64,000 nt of DNA from Raphanus sativus. Its lineage: Eukaryota; Streptophyta; Magnoliopsida; Brassicales; Brassicaceae. This document shows positions 39,301 to 50,588 of this stretch, piece by piece. Numbering within the stretch: position 1 is the stretch's first letter; every line of letters begins with the position of its first letter. Both the position numbers and the translations under genes were made by a program. Location of the stretch: the NCBI RefSeq assembly GCF_000801105.2, contig NC_079519.1:34757288-34821287 (forward strand), written 5' to 3'. The notes beneath the pieces were generated by a model. It was not told where the DNA came from and made no database searches. It saw only the letters and a list, made by a program, of their open reading frames with translations.

Positions 39301-41383
39301 ATGACTTCTGCTTCTAGGGTTCCTTCCAATCTCATGAACCTTCTCTCCTTGTGGTGCTTATCGTCGCTCTTTACATCGACGGCGGCAGAAGAAGATTCTC
39401 CGATCACTCGCATCGCTTTCGGATCATGCGCTAATCAAAGCGCTCCACAGGTATCCAATCCAATCCAATCCACCCGTGTTCGATTCGTCGCTCCTTCCTG
39501 AATCTGTTTTTAATTTCGATGTGTGTATATATACAGCCGATTTGGGAAGCTATTAACAAGTATGATCCACAAGTGTTCATCTGGCTGGGCGATAACATCT
39601 ACGGAGACATCAGAAAACCTAACAGATTGATCGGGAAAGAGAGAACCATCGGGCCGTGGAGTAACTCTCCCAGGTTTGTGCCTTCCTCAGAGTCCGAAAT
39701 GAAGCTAAGATACGCCAAAGCCAAGGCTAACCCTGGCTACTCTCGTCTCCATAAGAAAGCTAGAGTGATCGGCACTTGGGATGACCATGATTACGGTTTG
39801 AACGACGCTGGCAAAGAGTTTGATCGTAAAGTCGTTAACCAGAGACTCATGCTTGATTTCTTGGATGAGCCTCTTGATAGTCCCAGGAGAAAGCAAGCTG
39901 GAGTTTATGCTTCTTATACGTTTGGTCCATCTAACCGCCGAGTCAAGGTATATGTGTAACAACACGTCCCGTGGACTCGGCTGGCCCTGCAGAACATCGA
40001 CCCTAACCTCTTACATGTGCGCCCCTCACGGCCATACATGTAGGTTATTGATGCGTTTGACGTTTCTCGAACTCAAGACCTCAATTGGTGACAACTTGTC
40101 CAGAGTTGTTAAAATGGTGAGGTCTTGAGTTCGAGGGACGCCAAGCGCACCGATAACCTACTTGTATGACCATGAAGGGACGCCCATGTGAGGGGTTAAG
40201 GTATGCTTTACAGAGCCGGGGTCCATGGGACGTGTTGTTACAATATGGTTCTTTGTCTTGTGTGTTTTTGAATGGAGTGTGATTGGTTATGTATCTTCAG
40301 GTTATAGTTTTAGATACTAGATATCATAGAGACCCTTTGAGAAGTGACGGGAGTATCTTGGGTGATACTCAGTGGAGATGGCTCGAAGATGAGTTAAGAG
40401 GTCCTCACAGCGAGATTACTATCATAGCCTCCTCTGTTCAGGTAAACTTAAAAAAGCTTTAATGAAAGCTGAGTGTCTCTACAATCTAAAATGGTATTCT
40501 CGACTTGTGTTAGGTAATATCAAATCTTTCGGCTACTACTGGACCACTCTTTTATATGGAATCGTGGGGGCGTTTCCCAAAGGAAAGGAAACGTCTTTTC
40601 CAACTTATAGATGATACCAAGAGAAATGGAGTTATGTTCATCAGTGGAGATGTTCATTTCGGAGAGATCACGAGATACGATTGTGCTGTTGGTTACCCTT
40701 TGTATGATGTCACCTCCAGTGGTCTTGTACAATCTGTTGAAAAAGTTTTCCCTCGTCCCTTGCGTTTCCTCGTTAGGCTTCTCTTTTGGTATACACCAAA
40801 CACGATGAGAGTTACCAATGATAACTGCAGATATAAATCATGCACATATGGTATTACTCACTACTAGCGGTCTCATAGATTTGGTATTCTCTCAGTTCTA
40901 TAATCTATCAGAGCATTAATGATGCTCTTTTGGTGACGAATTACTGGCAGGGCAACAAAATTTTGGAGCAATATCGATAGATTGGGATGCAAATCCGGCA
41001 AGCGTAAGGCTGGAGATCAGAGATGTTAATGGACTCACAGCACTAAGCACAAATGTCCCACTATCCGAACTCCAACCGAAGTCCGTGACAGATCAAACGA
41101 CGAAGGGAAAGTCCCAACGACATTGCACCCTTGAAGCTGAGTTGCCAGGAATAACCAGATACAGATTGGCAGTTCTAGTCTACTTCATCATTGCTGGTAT
41201 GTTACTCTTCCCTATTACTAATATTAGTCGGTTGGTTCGGACCGAATCATAGAATGTTGCAGAGTACTGATGTTTGTTTGTTTTTAATGTTGGGGGACAG
41301 TGTTGGTAATGGCGTTAGTTGGACTGATAATTGGAGTTGTGCTGACCATAACAGCATGCGTTTATAAATGCAAGGTCGACTGA
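39301..41383 (+). CDS. PhoD-like metallophosphatase with C-terminal membrane anchor
   Basis: Predicted calcineurin-like phosphoesterase of the alkaline phosphatase D type; the substrate is unknown. Six exons: 39301-39450, 39537-39947, 40301-40441, 40514-40850, 40951-41196 and 41301-41383, all GT-AG, giving 455 residues. An N-terminal signal peptide is likely (about residues 1-29, [16 protein letters not shown]). Metal-binding motifs are FGSCANQ, GDN at 68-70, TWDDHDYG and GDVHFGE from 279. A hydrophobic C-terminal segment ([18 protein letters not shown]) ends in a short CVYKCKVD tail, suggesting an anchored luminal or extracellular enzyme. Intron 2 contains a 288-bp palindromic element starting one base after the donor GT and its next base. 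In Arabidopsis a homologous gene lies next to CML37 (recalled). Confidence 0.9.
39955..40242. mobile_element. Palindromic foldback element in phosphatase intron 2
   Basis: A 288-bp insertion bounded by TGTAACAACACGTCCC and its exact inverse, flanked by the 5-bp target duplication ATATG (39950-39954 and 40243-40247). The two halves are inverted repeats over nearly their whole length (for example TCTCGAACTCAAGACCTCA against TGAGGTCTTGAGTTCGAGG), leaving a loop of only a few bases near 40098. No coding capacity. Confidence 0.9.
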
Positions 41384-42192
41384 TTTTTTATTTCGTTACG
41401 GTAAATGCCTTTGCGTTTTTCATAACCTTGTCATTAACAACAAAATGTTTACATTCTTATTACTTCAATTGATATTAGATTTAGCCTATTTCGTTATTAC
41501 TTAAAGAGTAGTGGGATGGGATGAACACATAGCTTTTGATATTGCGATGGGAATTCAAAGCTTGAGGCTGCTTTTGTACGTGTGCTTTTTGCGTTTAAAA
41601 GTAAAATGGTACTTGAACTAACATGACAATAAAAAGCTGAAATTTAAAGATAATAGCAAATGTGAAATTTCTTAACTAAAAAACTAACATGGCAATGAAA
41701 CAGCTGAAGTTCAAATAAAATGGCATGTGTAAAATTAAAGTATATGTGAAGCAAAATGGATATAAGACGTTTAAAAACACTAAAAAGATATACATGCACG
41801 GATATAAATAAAATATATAATATATCTTATCAAATTAAAAATAATTTTTATTATTAAATTAAATAGTTAATTTATCTTTTTAATATAGTTTAATAAACAT
41901 ATTTTATATATTAATTATCGTATTGTTGCTGAAAACAATAAATCTGATTTATTTAAATATTTTATAAATTTGTGTATTGATAATTATAGTAAATTAGTTA
42001 TATATGCTTTATATCATTTAAAAGTAAATTAAGTTTATGAAGTTAAAATATAGAGATTTTTGATTTTCAAACAAACTAGATTATCAATCCAATTCAAATA
42101 TTAAAAAAAAACTAGATGAAGAAACGTATAGTCAAAAATTGAAAAATAACATGAACATACTTCTCTAATGCCGGGAACCATTTCACTTAATA

Positions 42193-42240
42193 CTAGGGTG
42201 AGACCCGCGCCTTGCACGGGATGAGATAAACCTTTTAAAA
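42193..42240 (-). mobile_element. Helitron 3' terminus, minus orientation
   Basis: On the minus strand CCCGTGCAAGGCGCGGG forms an imperfect hairpin, followed by TCTCACC and CTAG (42196-42193) with T next. This family differs from the termini at 24.5-26.0 kb. The body extends rightwards; its 5' end is not located. Confidence 0.7.
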
Positions 42241-42714
42241 AAAATTAAAGTTTGAAATGTTATTTTCCAACATTATGTATTTATAAAATTAAAAGAATAT
42301 AATGTAGAAGTATTAAATTCTAATAAATGTAATAAAATCGGGTATGGTACATAAGATATTGAATTTTTTTTTTGGAAATATGAAATGTTGTTTTCCTATT
42401 CTGAATAGATTATAGGAAATTATCTAGAATTTAGAAATACATATTTTTATAAAATGAAATATATTCTATATACATGATATATTTGGCGTTATTGCCATTA
42501 TTATCATTCTTGAAGAATTTGGTCTATATAATAATTATGTTTTGTTGTGCCTTAATTCACAATTGTCTAAAATTATGAATAAATATTTTTTTTAAATGTA
42601 AAAAAAAAATCATGTTACACTTAATTGGATAATGGCCTCTAATATATATATATATATGTATACTTCCACTGTTTTTATGTTTAATGTTAATACTTGTTCA
42701 GTCAATTATAAATG

Positions 42715-42761
<47 letters not shown>

Positions 42762-44054
42762 CAGGTTTATTTGAATTAAAAAGTAATTATGGGAAAAATA
42801 TATTATAAATTAAAGTTTAAAATTAAAAGATAACAGAATGAAAAACACCAAAATAAGAAAGTCTGAACTCATAATGGAAAACAACAAAACAAATTTAAAC
42901 CATAGAATAAAATCCAAGATCGTAAGCAGCACATCCATACCAAATTCCTTAGTAGTTATATAAGGAAATCCTATTAAAACAATATAATTTAAGTTAGTAT
43001 ATTATGTAATGTCTATCTCACTATCAAATGGTATTACCTCTTTCTGAAAGATTGGATCTCTCGAACATCGTCAGGCTCGAATAAAATTCTCGAAAATCCA
43101 TCAATCGTTCTCACTTGGCTGAGCCCACCTGATCATGATAAAAAAAAGTGAACATCATAATAAATGTTTAAGATATTTGGACAACTATTTGAAAAAATAT
43201 ATACTCGTAATCCCTAATGACTGATCTTATAACAAAATATATAGAAAGTGAAAATAATGCAGTAAATTTCGTATGCAAATCATGGAAAAACGAATCTAAT
43301 TAGTTCCTAACTCACTCACTATTTAATATTTGTCAAAATTCAATTTCCATATGAGAAACAAATTTGGAAAATCTTCGTAAAGATCGATTAGAAATATGGA
43401 AAGTGGAAAGGAAGAGAATAAACAAAATTCGATTTCGAAATAAATATGGTCCCAAAATTAACTTCTTCCCTTTTATATATATGCGGACATGAAACTATGT
43501 ATAAGGGACATACGAATATGCATGTCTGTCCAATGGCAATAGCCGTAATATCCTAAGGTGATTAAGCTTTTTTTCATAAAGGGTCTGAGAAGGAACCTCG
43601 TGCCGACATGTCGTCAAAATGGCAAATTCGAAAATATAGTACTTTTTAAAGGTTACTCTCTATTTTTGCTTCCATTTTAATACTAAGAGGATATGGCAAT
43701 GAAGACAGACCAATCTTCAATAACATGAACATACTTTTCATTTTTATTGTTGGATCGTCTTGATACCCTTGGAAAAATAACTCAAAATTATATCCTATGT
43801 CAAACTTTGAGATACGTTGCTAACTTCTGATAATGTGCACGGTTCTACCTTTTTAATTGACATTGGGCACTCAATTCAACACGTTTCCGCTTTAAATCAA
43901 CCAAATGCCTCAAAAACAATCTAAAAGAGACACTTTCAATCAATAAGAGATTCAAAACAAAGGTTAAGAATAAACAAAAATACCGTTCAAATTTATATTC
44001 AAATATTCCGCAAAAACCAAAGATATAAATACAATTCGAATTTTAACATCCACT

Positions 44055-44056
<2 letters not shown>

Positions 44057-44107
<51 letters not shown>
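44057..44107. repeat. (TA)n microsatellite upstream of germin-like gene
   Basis: About 25 TA units, roughly 410 bases before the start codon. A similar tract lies at 42724-42757. Confidence 0.9.
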
Positions 44108-44109
<2 letters not shown>

Positions 44110-44521
44110 ATACAGTCGTGCGTACTCACTTAAGAAACAATCAAACCAAAACCAGTTTCGCACTCACATCTGAGGGAATGTAATGACAAATTGCGGGAAG
44201 ATAATCATAAACCAAACAATTTATGTACAACTTGACGACACTTGCCATTTCTATAGAAATCAAAACATAGTGTACTTTTTATAATTGAAGTATTAGGTAC
44301 CATAAACATGGTTGTGGGAGCACGATTTGTTTCTTCTAAAGAAAAACTTTAACCATTTCAAACTACATTTTGAAATTTCCTAGATTGACAGGACTACTTC
44401 AGCACCTAAATGCACCTATAAATTTGTCTCATTGTCTTATATCTTTCTTACCTCTCAACTAACACCATAATAAAAATAACACATCTCTAATACCGGGAAC
44501 CATTTCACTTAATATATGACA

Positions 44522-45275
44522 ATGAAGAGTCTCTCCTTTCTTGCTGTTCTATCTCTGCTGGCCTTAGCACTTCCATTAGCCATTTCCTCTGACCCAAGTC
44601 CCCTTCAAGACTTTTGTATTGGCGTTAACACCCCAGCAAATGGCGGTATGTACATGACGATTTCCTAGTAGCTTTTCCTTTCATTTTTCTCTTTCATTTA
44701 TCATTTCTTACTCTCTTTTTTTGTTACTTTTATCAGTTTTTGTGAATGGAAAGTTTTGCAAGGACCCAAAGCTCGCGACGGCGGATGACTTCTTTTTCTC
44801 AGGGCTTCAAAATGCAAGACCAGTAGCTAACGCAGTCGGTTCAAATGTGACAGCCGTCAATGTTAACAACCTTCCAGGATTAAACACCCTTGGGATCTCT
44901 CTTGTCCGTATAGACTATGGAGTGCAAGGGCAGAATCCACCTCATACTCACCCACGTGCCACCGAGATCCTGGTTCTCCAAGAAGGAACACTTTTTGTAG
45001 GTTTTGTCTCATCAAATGGAGACGGAAATCGCCTCTTCACCAAAACACTGAAGCAAGGTGATGCATTTGTGTTTCCAGAAGGGCTCATCCATTTTCAGTT
45101 TAACGTGGGGCGGTCTCCAGCGGTTGCATTCGCAGCTCTGAGCAGCCAAAACCCAGGTGTTGTCACTATTGCCAACACCGTGTTTGGGTCTAACCCACCT
45201 ATAAACCCGAATGTTCTTGCTAGGGCTTTCCAGTTGGATGCTAAGGTTATCATGGATCTACAGAACAAGTTCTGA
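44522..45275 (+). CDS. Germin-like protein (cupin)
   Basis: Secreted cell-wall cupin of the germin family; members are Mn-binding and some have superoxide dismutase or oxalate oxidase activity. Exons 44522-44645 and 44737-45275, GT-AG, 220 residues, normal for the family. Signal peptide about residues 1-22 ([20 protein letters not shown]). The Cys pair lies in DFCIGV and KFCKD. Germin box 1 contains [13 protein letters not shown] (two His and the Glu ligand) and box 2 [14 protein letters not shown] (third His), so all four metal ligands are present. An in-frame ATG six bases upstream (44516) could add MT; homologues suggest the inner Met. From memory no germin gene lies here in Arabidopsis, so it may be a lineage-specific insertion or duplication. 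Confidence 0.92.
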
Positions 45276-46989
45276 ATATCATCATGATATAACATTGCGT
45301 GTTTTTGAATTCTTTTCATTTCATGTTTTCGTCTAAATAAGGATCCTGTATTTGCCTGTCCATTGTAATGTAACGCTATGTTGTTTGTTGCTTTTACCTT
45401 CAAGACTTTTTTTTTGTTTCTGTCAATGTTCCTAAGAACTCGAGTCTTTATTATTGTTTGCCATGAGCATAGCTGAGACCATTACTCCAATTTTAAAATA
45501 GAAACGCCTATGATTTTCAGTAAACAAACAAAAAAAAACGAAACATGACTGGATCACACCATTTTCGATGGTACGGAGACTTTTTGAACGAAACCGTCTT
45601 TGGTTAGCATTTGTGAGCTAACGAACTACAGTGCTACACAAAAGTTTGATTTTCAAAGTTACAAGAATATTGATAGATGTCAATTATTCATCATGTTTGC
45701 AACACTTAATTTTTCTATTCTTTATCATTCATAATATTCATCATAATTTTTGAAAACCTTCTTAGTCCCGTAGTTTAATTAAAAATTCATTGATACTTAA
45801 ACATTAAAAAATCTGAGTTTCAAATTTTATCATTCATAATATTCATCATAATTTTTGAAAACCTTCTTAGTCTCGTAGTTTAATTAAAAATTCATTGATA
45901 CTTAGACACTAAAAAATCTGAGTTTCAAATTTTATATAAAGCGACTTATTACATAATTATTGGTTATAGATTCATCTATTTATGTTGATCACACTATATA
46001 ATAGCATACTTAACCAAAGTTAAAGAAAAACTCATTAATTTTTTTTTGGAACTATTAAAACTACAACTAAAAGCAAAAAGAAAATATTATTTTTTTGTCA
46101 AAAAAAAACATTATTAATTTACTAAAACTAGCATGTTTTTTCCAGCTTAGTTTTTTATTCCCTACCTATTCTTCAATGCATCATCTTACATGAACCACCC
46201 TATCGTATCCATGACTGACGATACTCCTTGCGCCATACTGCAGAACCTCTTGTAAGTTTTATCTCCCTTAATTCGCATAATTTCGTCTTCACTGGAACTC
46301 GAAACCCAGATCTCCTGGTGTAGAAACATTAATGAACCCTAAGGGGGCTTCCACAACTTGACGTATCAGTCATATCAATTGAATAATTATATATGAAAAA
46401 CATAGAATAAAGTAATGCGTCAAAAAATTGATGAGCATTGTTGCTGTTAGTTGATGATATCAGATTAGCAAACTACTCTACTAATTAATCAAAATTTCAT
46501 TCGAGAAAACTTTTCTTTTTTTTTTTTTTACCAAAAAGAAAAAGAAAGCTAACTTTAAAAATATTCAATTAAAGAAAAACGCAATAATTCACTAAGCTTT
46601 CTCATTCATTCCCCCAGTCTATTTCCTCTCTAAGCTGCGCAAAAGGGAAAGGGGATTCGATTCAATCGCTCTCCTTCGTTCGATTTCTGGACAAGCCTCG
46701 AAATCTCCTCTCGTTCTGTGTTTTTGCTCAATGTAAGTGAGTGAGTTTCCTGATTTTTTTCTTCTTCGATTTTGCGGCTGTGAATCTCAGAAGCTGGTAA
46801 TGGTGTATTGATTCTGAATTTTGGAGCTAAGGTTTTGCTTAATCTTCGATTTAACTGGTTCGTGAAATTAGATCTTGCTACAATGTGACTCGATTGCTTC
46901 TTTCTTTTTTTTGATTATGGTTAGGTATGTTGATGTGTTCATATAGCTCCTTTTCTTGATTAGGTTGCTTATAAAATTAGTGGTGCAAG
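45276..46989. other. Intergenic, germin-like to F-box/kelch gene
   Basis: Germin-like 3' UTR, a 105-bp tandem duplication (45721-45930), AT-rich spacer, then the F-box leader from about 46610. The leader probably has an intron from GT at 46733 to AG at 46980 or 46963. Confidence 0.6.
45721..45930. repeat. 105-bp tandem duplication
   Basis: Units 45721-45825 and 45826-45930, both beginning TTTATCATTCATAATATTCA, differ at only three positions. Recent origin is likely. Confidence 0.95.
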
Positions 46990-48666
46990 ATGATCTCTGA
47001 GAAACCATTGGGAGAGGAGTCAATCCGGAAGGATCTGGAAGGTTTAACAGTGTCGTCAAAACGCCTTGTTAAAAGTGTTAGCCAGAAGTTAAAGAAAAAG
47101 ATCTCCAAAACTGAGGTGGTGGTTGAGGATGAAGTAGTAGATGCCAGAGGAGGAGGAGGAGGAGGAGGAGGAGGAGCCTTGAATTGTCTTAACATTAGTG
47201 GTAGAGGTGTTGGTTGCAAAGTCGCCGACACCGGTGATGATTTTGAGGATAAGAGATGGTCCAGCGCTAGTGAAAGCTTAACCACTACCATTTGCGGAAC
47301 TGAAGAAACCACCACTAGGTTGGATTGCTTTTCTCATGGAGTCAAAGAGATGTTCTCTAAGAAGCATAACAACAACAACAGAAAATACATAGAATCAAAG
47401 CACAACCACCACCACAACATATTCCTCCCTGACGATATTCTCGAAATGTGTTTGATGAGGCTTCCTTTGACCAGCCTAATGAACGCCCACCTCGTCTGCA
47501 AGAAATGGCGCCACATGGCCACCACGCAGCGGTTCCTCCACCTGAGGCGCCAAGGCTCCTTTCAGTCCCCGTGGCTGTTTCTCTTCGCTTCTGGGGAGAT
47601 CCACGGGTACGATGTGTCTCAGGACAGGTGGCATAGGGTTGAATCCGATGTGCTTAAAGGGAGGTTCATGTACTCGGTGACGAGCGTTCACGAGGATGTT
47701 TACGTGATCGGAGGCCGTTCCGAGGATAGAAACTCTTTCAAGACGCACAGAGGCGTTCTCGTGTTCAGCCCTTTGACCAAGTCGTGGCGTAAAGTCAAGT
47801 CTATGAGACATGCTAGAACGCTTCCCGTTGTTGGTGCCACTCATGTTTCTTCAGAGCTGTCCTCCGTTCAACAGCAGAGTCAACGCTTTCACCGGTCGTC
47901 TAGAGAATCAGCTGTTTATGAAGACCCTCACAGATTCTCCGTCAGACGCAGCCAGGGTGATCAAACCGGAGGAACTGTTACATCATCCCACAGATCATCG
48001 TCAGCAAGACTAAAGCTCAACACCTCCAAGAGATTCGTGCTCATTGCAATCGGAGGGGCTGGACTGTTTGACGAGCCGCTTGATTCAGGTGAGATATACG
48101 ACTCAGCAACGAACACGTGGTCAGAGATACAGAGACTTCCCGTGGATTTTGGAGTCGTGTCTTGCGGGATCATATGCAATGGGATCTTCTACGCTTACTC
48201 CGAGAACGATAAGCTATCAGGGTATGACATAGAGAGAGGCTTCTGGATTGGGATCCAAACATCTCCGATCCCTCCTCGGGTTCACGAGTTCTACCCTAAG
48301 CTCATCTCCTGCAACAACCGGTTGTTCATGCTCTCGGTCTCGTGGTGCGACGAAGGAGATGGGCAGATTGGGAGGAGGAACAAAGCGGTGAGGAAGCTGT
48401 GGGAGTTGGATCTTGTGTACCTCACGTGGGCCGAGGTTTCGGTACACCCAGACGCACCGATGGATTGGAACGCCACGTATGTCTCGGACCAGAACATACT
48501 GATGGGAGTTGAGATGTTCAAGATTTTCGGGCAGGTGTTGGGTTTCTTCACTGTCTGCGATGTGTCGAGGGAAGAAGTCTCTTGGAGACATGTTTCGAGG
48601 AACCAAAGGAGTCAGAAACTTAATCGATCTTGTATGAACAAGACCATTGCCTTGCTTCATCTCTGA
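46990..48666 (+). CDS. CFK1: F-box/kelch-repeat protein, CFK type
   Basis: Substrate receptor of an SCF ubiquitin ligase; the Arabidopsis relatives CFK1 and CFK2 interact with the COP9 signalosome and affect hypocotyl growth. Single coding exon, 558 residues. An N-terminal basic segment (residues 24-40) is followed by a nine-Gly run (54-62) encoded by GGA repeats. The F-box covers about 145-185 (FLPDDILEMCLMRLPLTSLM, VCKKWRHMA). Kelch blades run from about 195 to 545, with GG motifs at VYVIGG (about 241) and LIAIGG (about 355). Arabidopsis has two adjacent genes of this kind (recalled); only one is present here, so CFK1 versus CFK2 is a guess favouring the longer CFK1. Confidence 0.9.
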   Translation: MISEKPLGEESIRKDLEGLTVSSKRLVKSVSQKLKKKISKTEVVVEDEVVDARGGGGGGGGGALNCLNISGRGVGCKVADTGDDFEDKRWSSASESLTTTICGTEETTTRLDCFSHGVKEMFSKKHNNNNRKYIESKHNHHHNIFLPDDILEMCLMRLPLTSLMNAHLVCKKWRHMATTQRFLHLRRQGSFQSPWLFLFASGEIHGYDVSQDRWHRVESDVLKGRFMYSVTSVHEDVYVIGGRSEDRNSFKTHRGVLVFSPLTKSWRKVKSMRHARTLPVVGATHVSSELSSVQQQSQRFHRSSRESAVYEDPHRFSVRRSQGDQTGGTVTSSHRSSSARLKLNTSKRFVLIAIGGAGLFDEPLDSGEIYDSATNTWSEIQRLPVDFGVVSCGIICNGIFYAYSENDKLSGYDIERGFWIGIQTSPIPPRVHEFYPKLISCNNRLFMLSVSWCDEGDGQIGRRNKAVRKLWELDLVYLTWAEVSVHPDAPMDWNATYVSDQNILMGVEMFKIFGQVLGFFTVCDVSREEVSWRHVSRNQRSQKLNRSCMNKTIALLHL

Positions 48667-49438
48667 TCTTTTTTTTTTTTTTTAATTTTTAAATTCACTG
48701 TAATATTATTATCTTTCAGGATTTGTTAAATGATTGTATTGAAAGAAAAGGTAATTTGTGACCCTCCCCTTGTGACTGAAATGTAATGTTCGTATTTTTA
48801 CTGATTTTCTGCTAGTTGGTGGTATAAAACAGGGATTTCTGTAAAATAGAAGGTTTGATATGGTCATTATTACAAAATTTCATGGACTCATCTCACTTTT
48901 GGAGTATTTTCTCATTTCATTTCTGTAAAATAAAAGGTTTGATATGGGCAATAAAGTTGATGAAAATTTACAAAACAAAAGAGCTAGTTTCTGGAACCTT
49001 TGTGAAATCCTAATAGGTAAAGAACATAAACTAAAGACCAATCTAAAAAACAAAAACATCTGAGGCCCTACTCTTGAGCTACACTTTTATAGTGGAAGAT
49101 CAGGTAGCTCGTAGTTGTTTTCACAAAAGAGCTTATCATAATTTCCAAGAGCTGAAAATGAACATCGAGTTTTGGGCAGTAATCAACGATATAAGTTTAG
49201 TTTTGACATGAAAAAATTATGGAGTTATATATGTACTTCCTTTACATAAGACTTAGAATTTACATAGAAGATAATATTTAATACAAGGAAAAAAAAACAA
49301 ATAGTATATGACTAAACTCAAGAGCATGTACAAATATACAATACATAATTACAGATAAATCAAATCAATTCCGGAACCTAATGAGGAAGAAACTGAAATT
49401 GCAGTAGAAAGTGCATTTGCTTGTTCATCAGAACATCT
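48667..49438. other. Convergent 3' flanks of F-box and U-box genes
   Basis: Both neighbouring genes end here. A short direct repeat (TCTGTAAAATAGAAGGTTTG at about 48838 and TCTGTAAAATAAAAGGTTTG at about 48923) is the only structure seen. Confidence 0.6.
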
Positions 49439-50548
49439 TTAAATTTGTTCAGATTTGCTTATGAGTTGTATAAGTGCATTTGCTTTTCTTTGAGCTCTGT
49501 TTGTTCCGGAACTGGTTATTTCTACAAGATATTCATAGACGCCGAACTGAAGTGCAGCCAGGATGAAAGATGAATTGTTGGAGCCTAGCTCAAGTAGCAC
49601 CGAGGCCGCGCATTCTTTATTCTTCGGTGTGCCTTGTCTAATGAAATCCACAAGAGTCTCGATGAAGGAGAGTTGACCAATGGCTTGACGTCCCTCGGGA
49701 TGCGAGACAAGAAGCAACAGAATCGAAAGCGCTTCATCGATCATCCCCAAGTTTCTGTCCTTCAGAAGCTGTAGCAACGGTTGAACGATGCCAGCATCGA
49801 TTGCTCTCCCTTTATTAGCTGAGTTAAGTGATAAGTTAAAGAGCGCAGTGAGAGCATCTTTCTTCCCTCTTGACGTCCCATGCTGAAGTAAATCAACCAA
49901 CGGTGGGATCCCGTTAGATAACCCGATGGTTACTTTGTTCTCGTCTAGCATTGACAGACTAAACAAAGCTGCAGCAGAGTTCTCCCTTGCCTCCCTGTTC
50001 CCGTTTTGAAGAATCTCAATTATGTCTGGGATGGCTCCTTCGTCTGAGATGAGTTTCTTGTTGGTCTCATCGATAGATAGATTCAAAAGAGTCGTCACCG
50101 TGTTCTCTTGTATACCCGAATCAGGGTAAGAAAGGAGTTGAACTAGCAAAGGGATCGCTCCTGCGTTAGCTATCAAAACTCTGTTCTCTGGATTTTCTCT
50201 GGCGAGCAAACGCATCTGCTTCACTGATTCTCTTTGTTCTTCTAACTGGCTTGACGATAGTGCTTCCACCAGCAAAGATACCTCATCTTTCTGCTCCTCG
50301 GAGACGTTTAAAGACGTTTCCTTCTCTGGAATCTTGAAATTGTTCTTCTCGCACCACTGCAGAATTATATTCTTCAATGCATAGTTGGGAGCAAGGGCGA
50401 GATGATCAAGCGTTTGTCTGGTTTTTGGACAAGTCTTGTGTCCTGCATCAAACCACTTCTGTATACTCTCCTTTTCATATGTCTACAAAAACATGTTAGT
50501 TTACATTAGTTTCAACATATGACAAGTAATTTTTTACCATCCAATACA

Positions 50549-50588
<40 letters not shown>

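Larger units (their letters stand above)
41384..44521. other. 3.1-kb AT-rich gap, phosphatase to germin-like gene
   Basis: After the phosphatase 3' UTR the sequence is AT-rich with two (TA)n tracts (about 42724-42757 and 44057-44107). A Helitron terminus at 42193 interrupts a short copy of the germin-like gene's 5' flank at 42161-42192. The germin-like promoter occupies the right end. No gene is seen. Confidence 0.55.

Noticed and set aside
47150..47176. GGA repeat as a separate element
   Set aside because: It is in frame and encodes the poly-Gly run of the F-box/kelch protein.
50455..50485. Possible one-base frameshift in the U-box of the PUB15-type gene
   Set aside because: A first pass misread the base order. 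On recount exon 4 (50482-49439) is 1044 bases and joins in phase with no stop.
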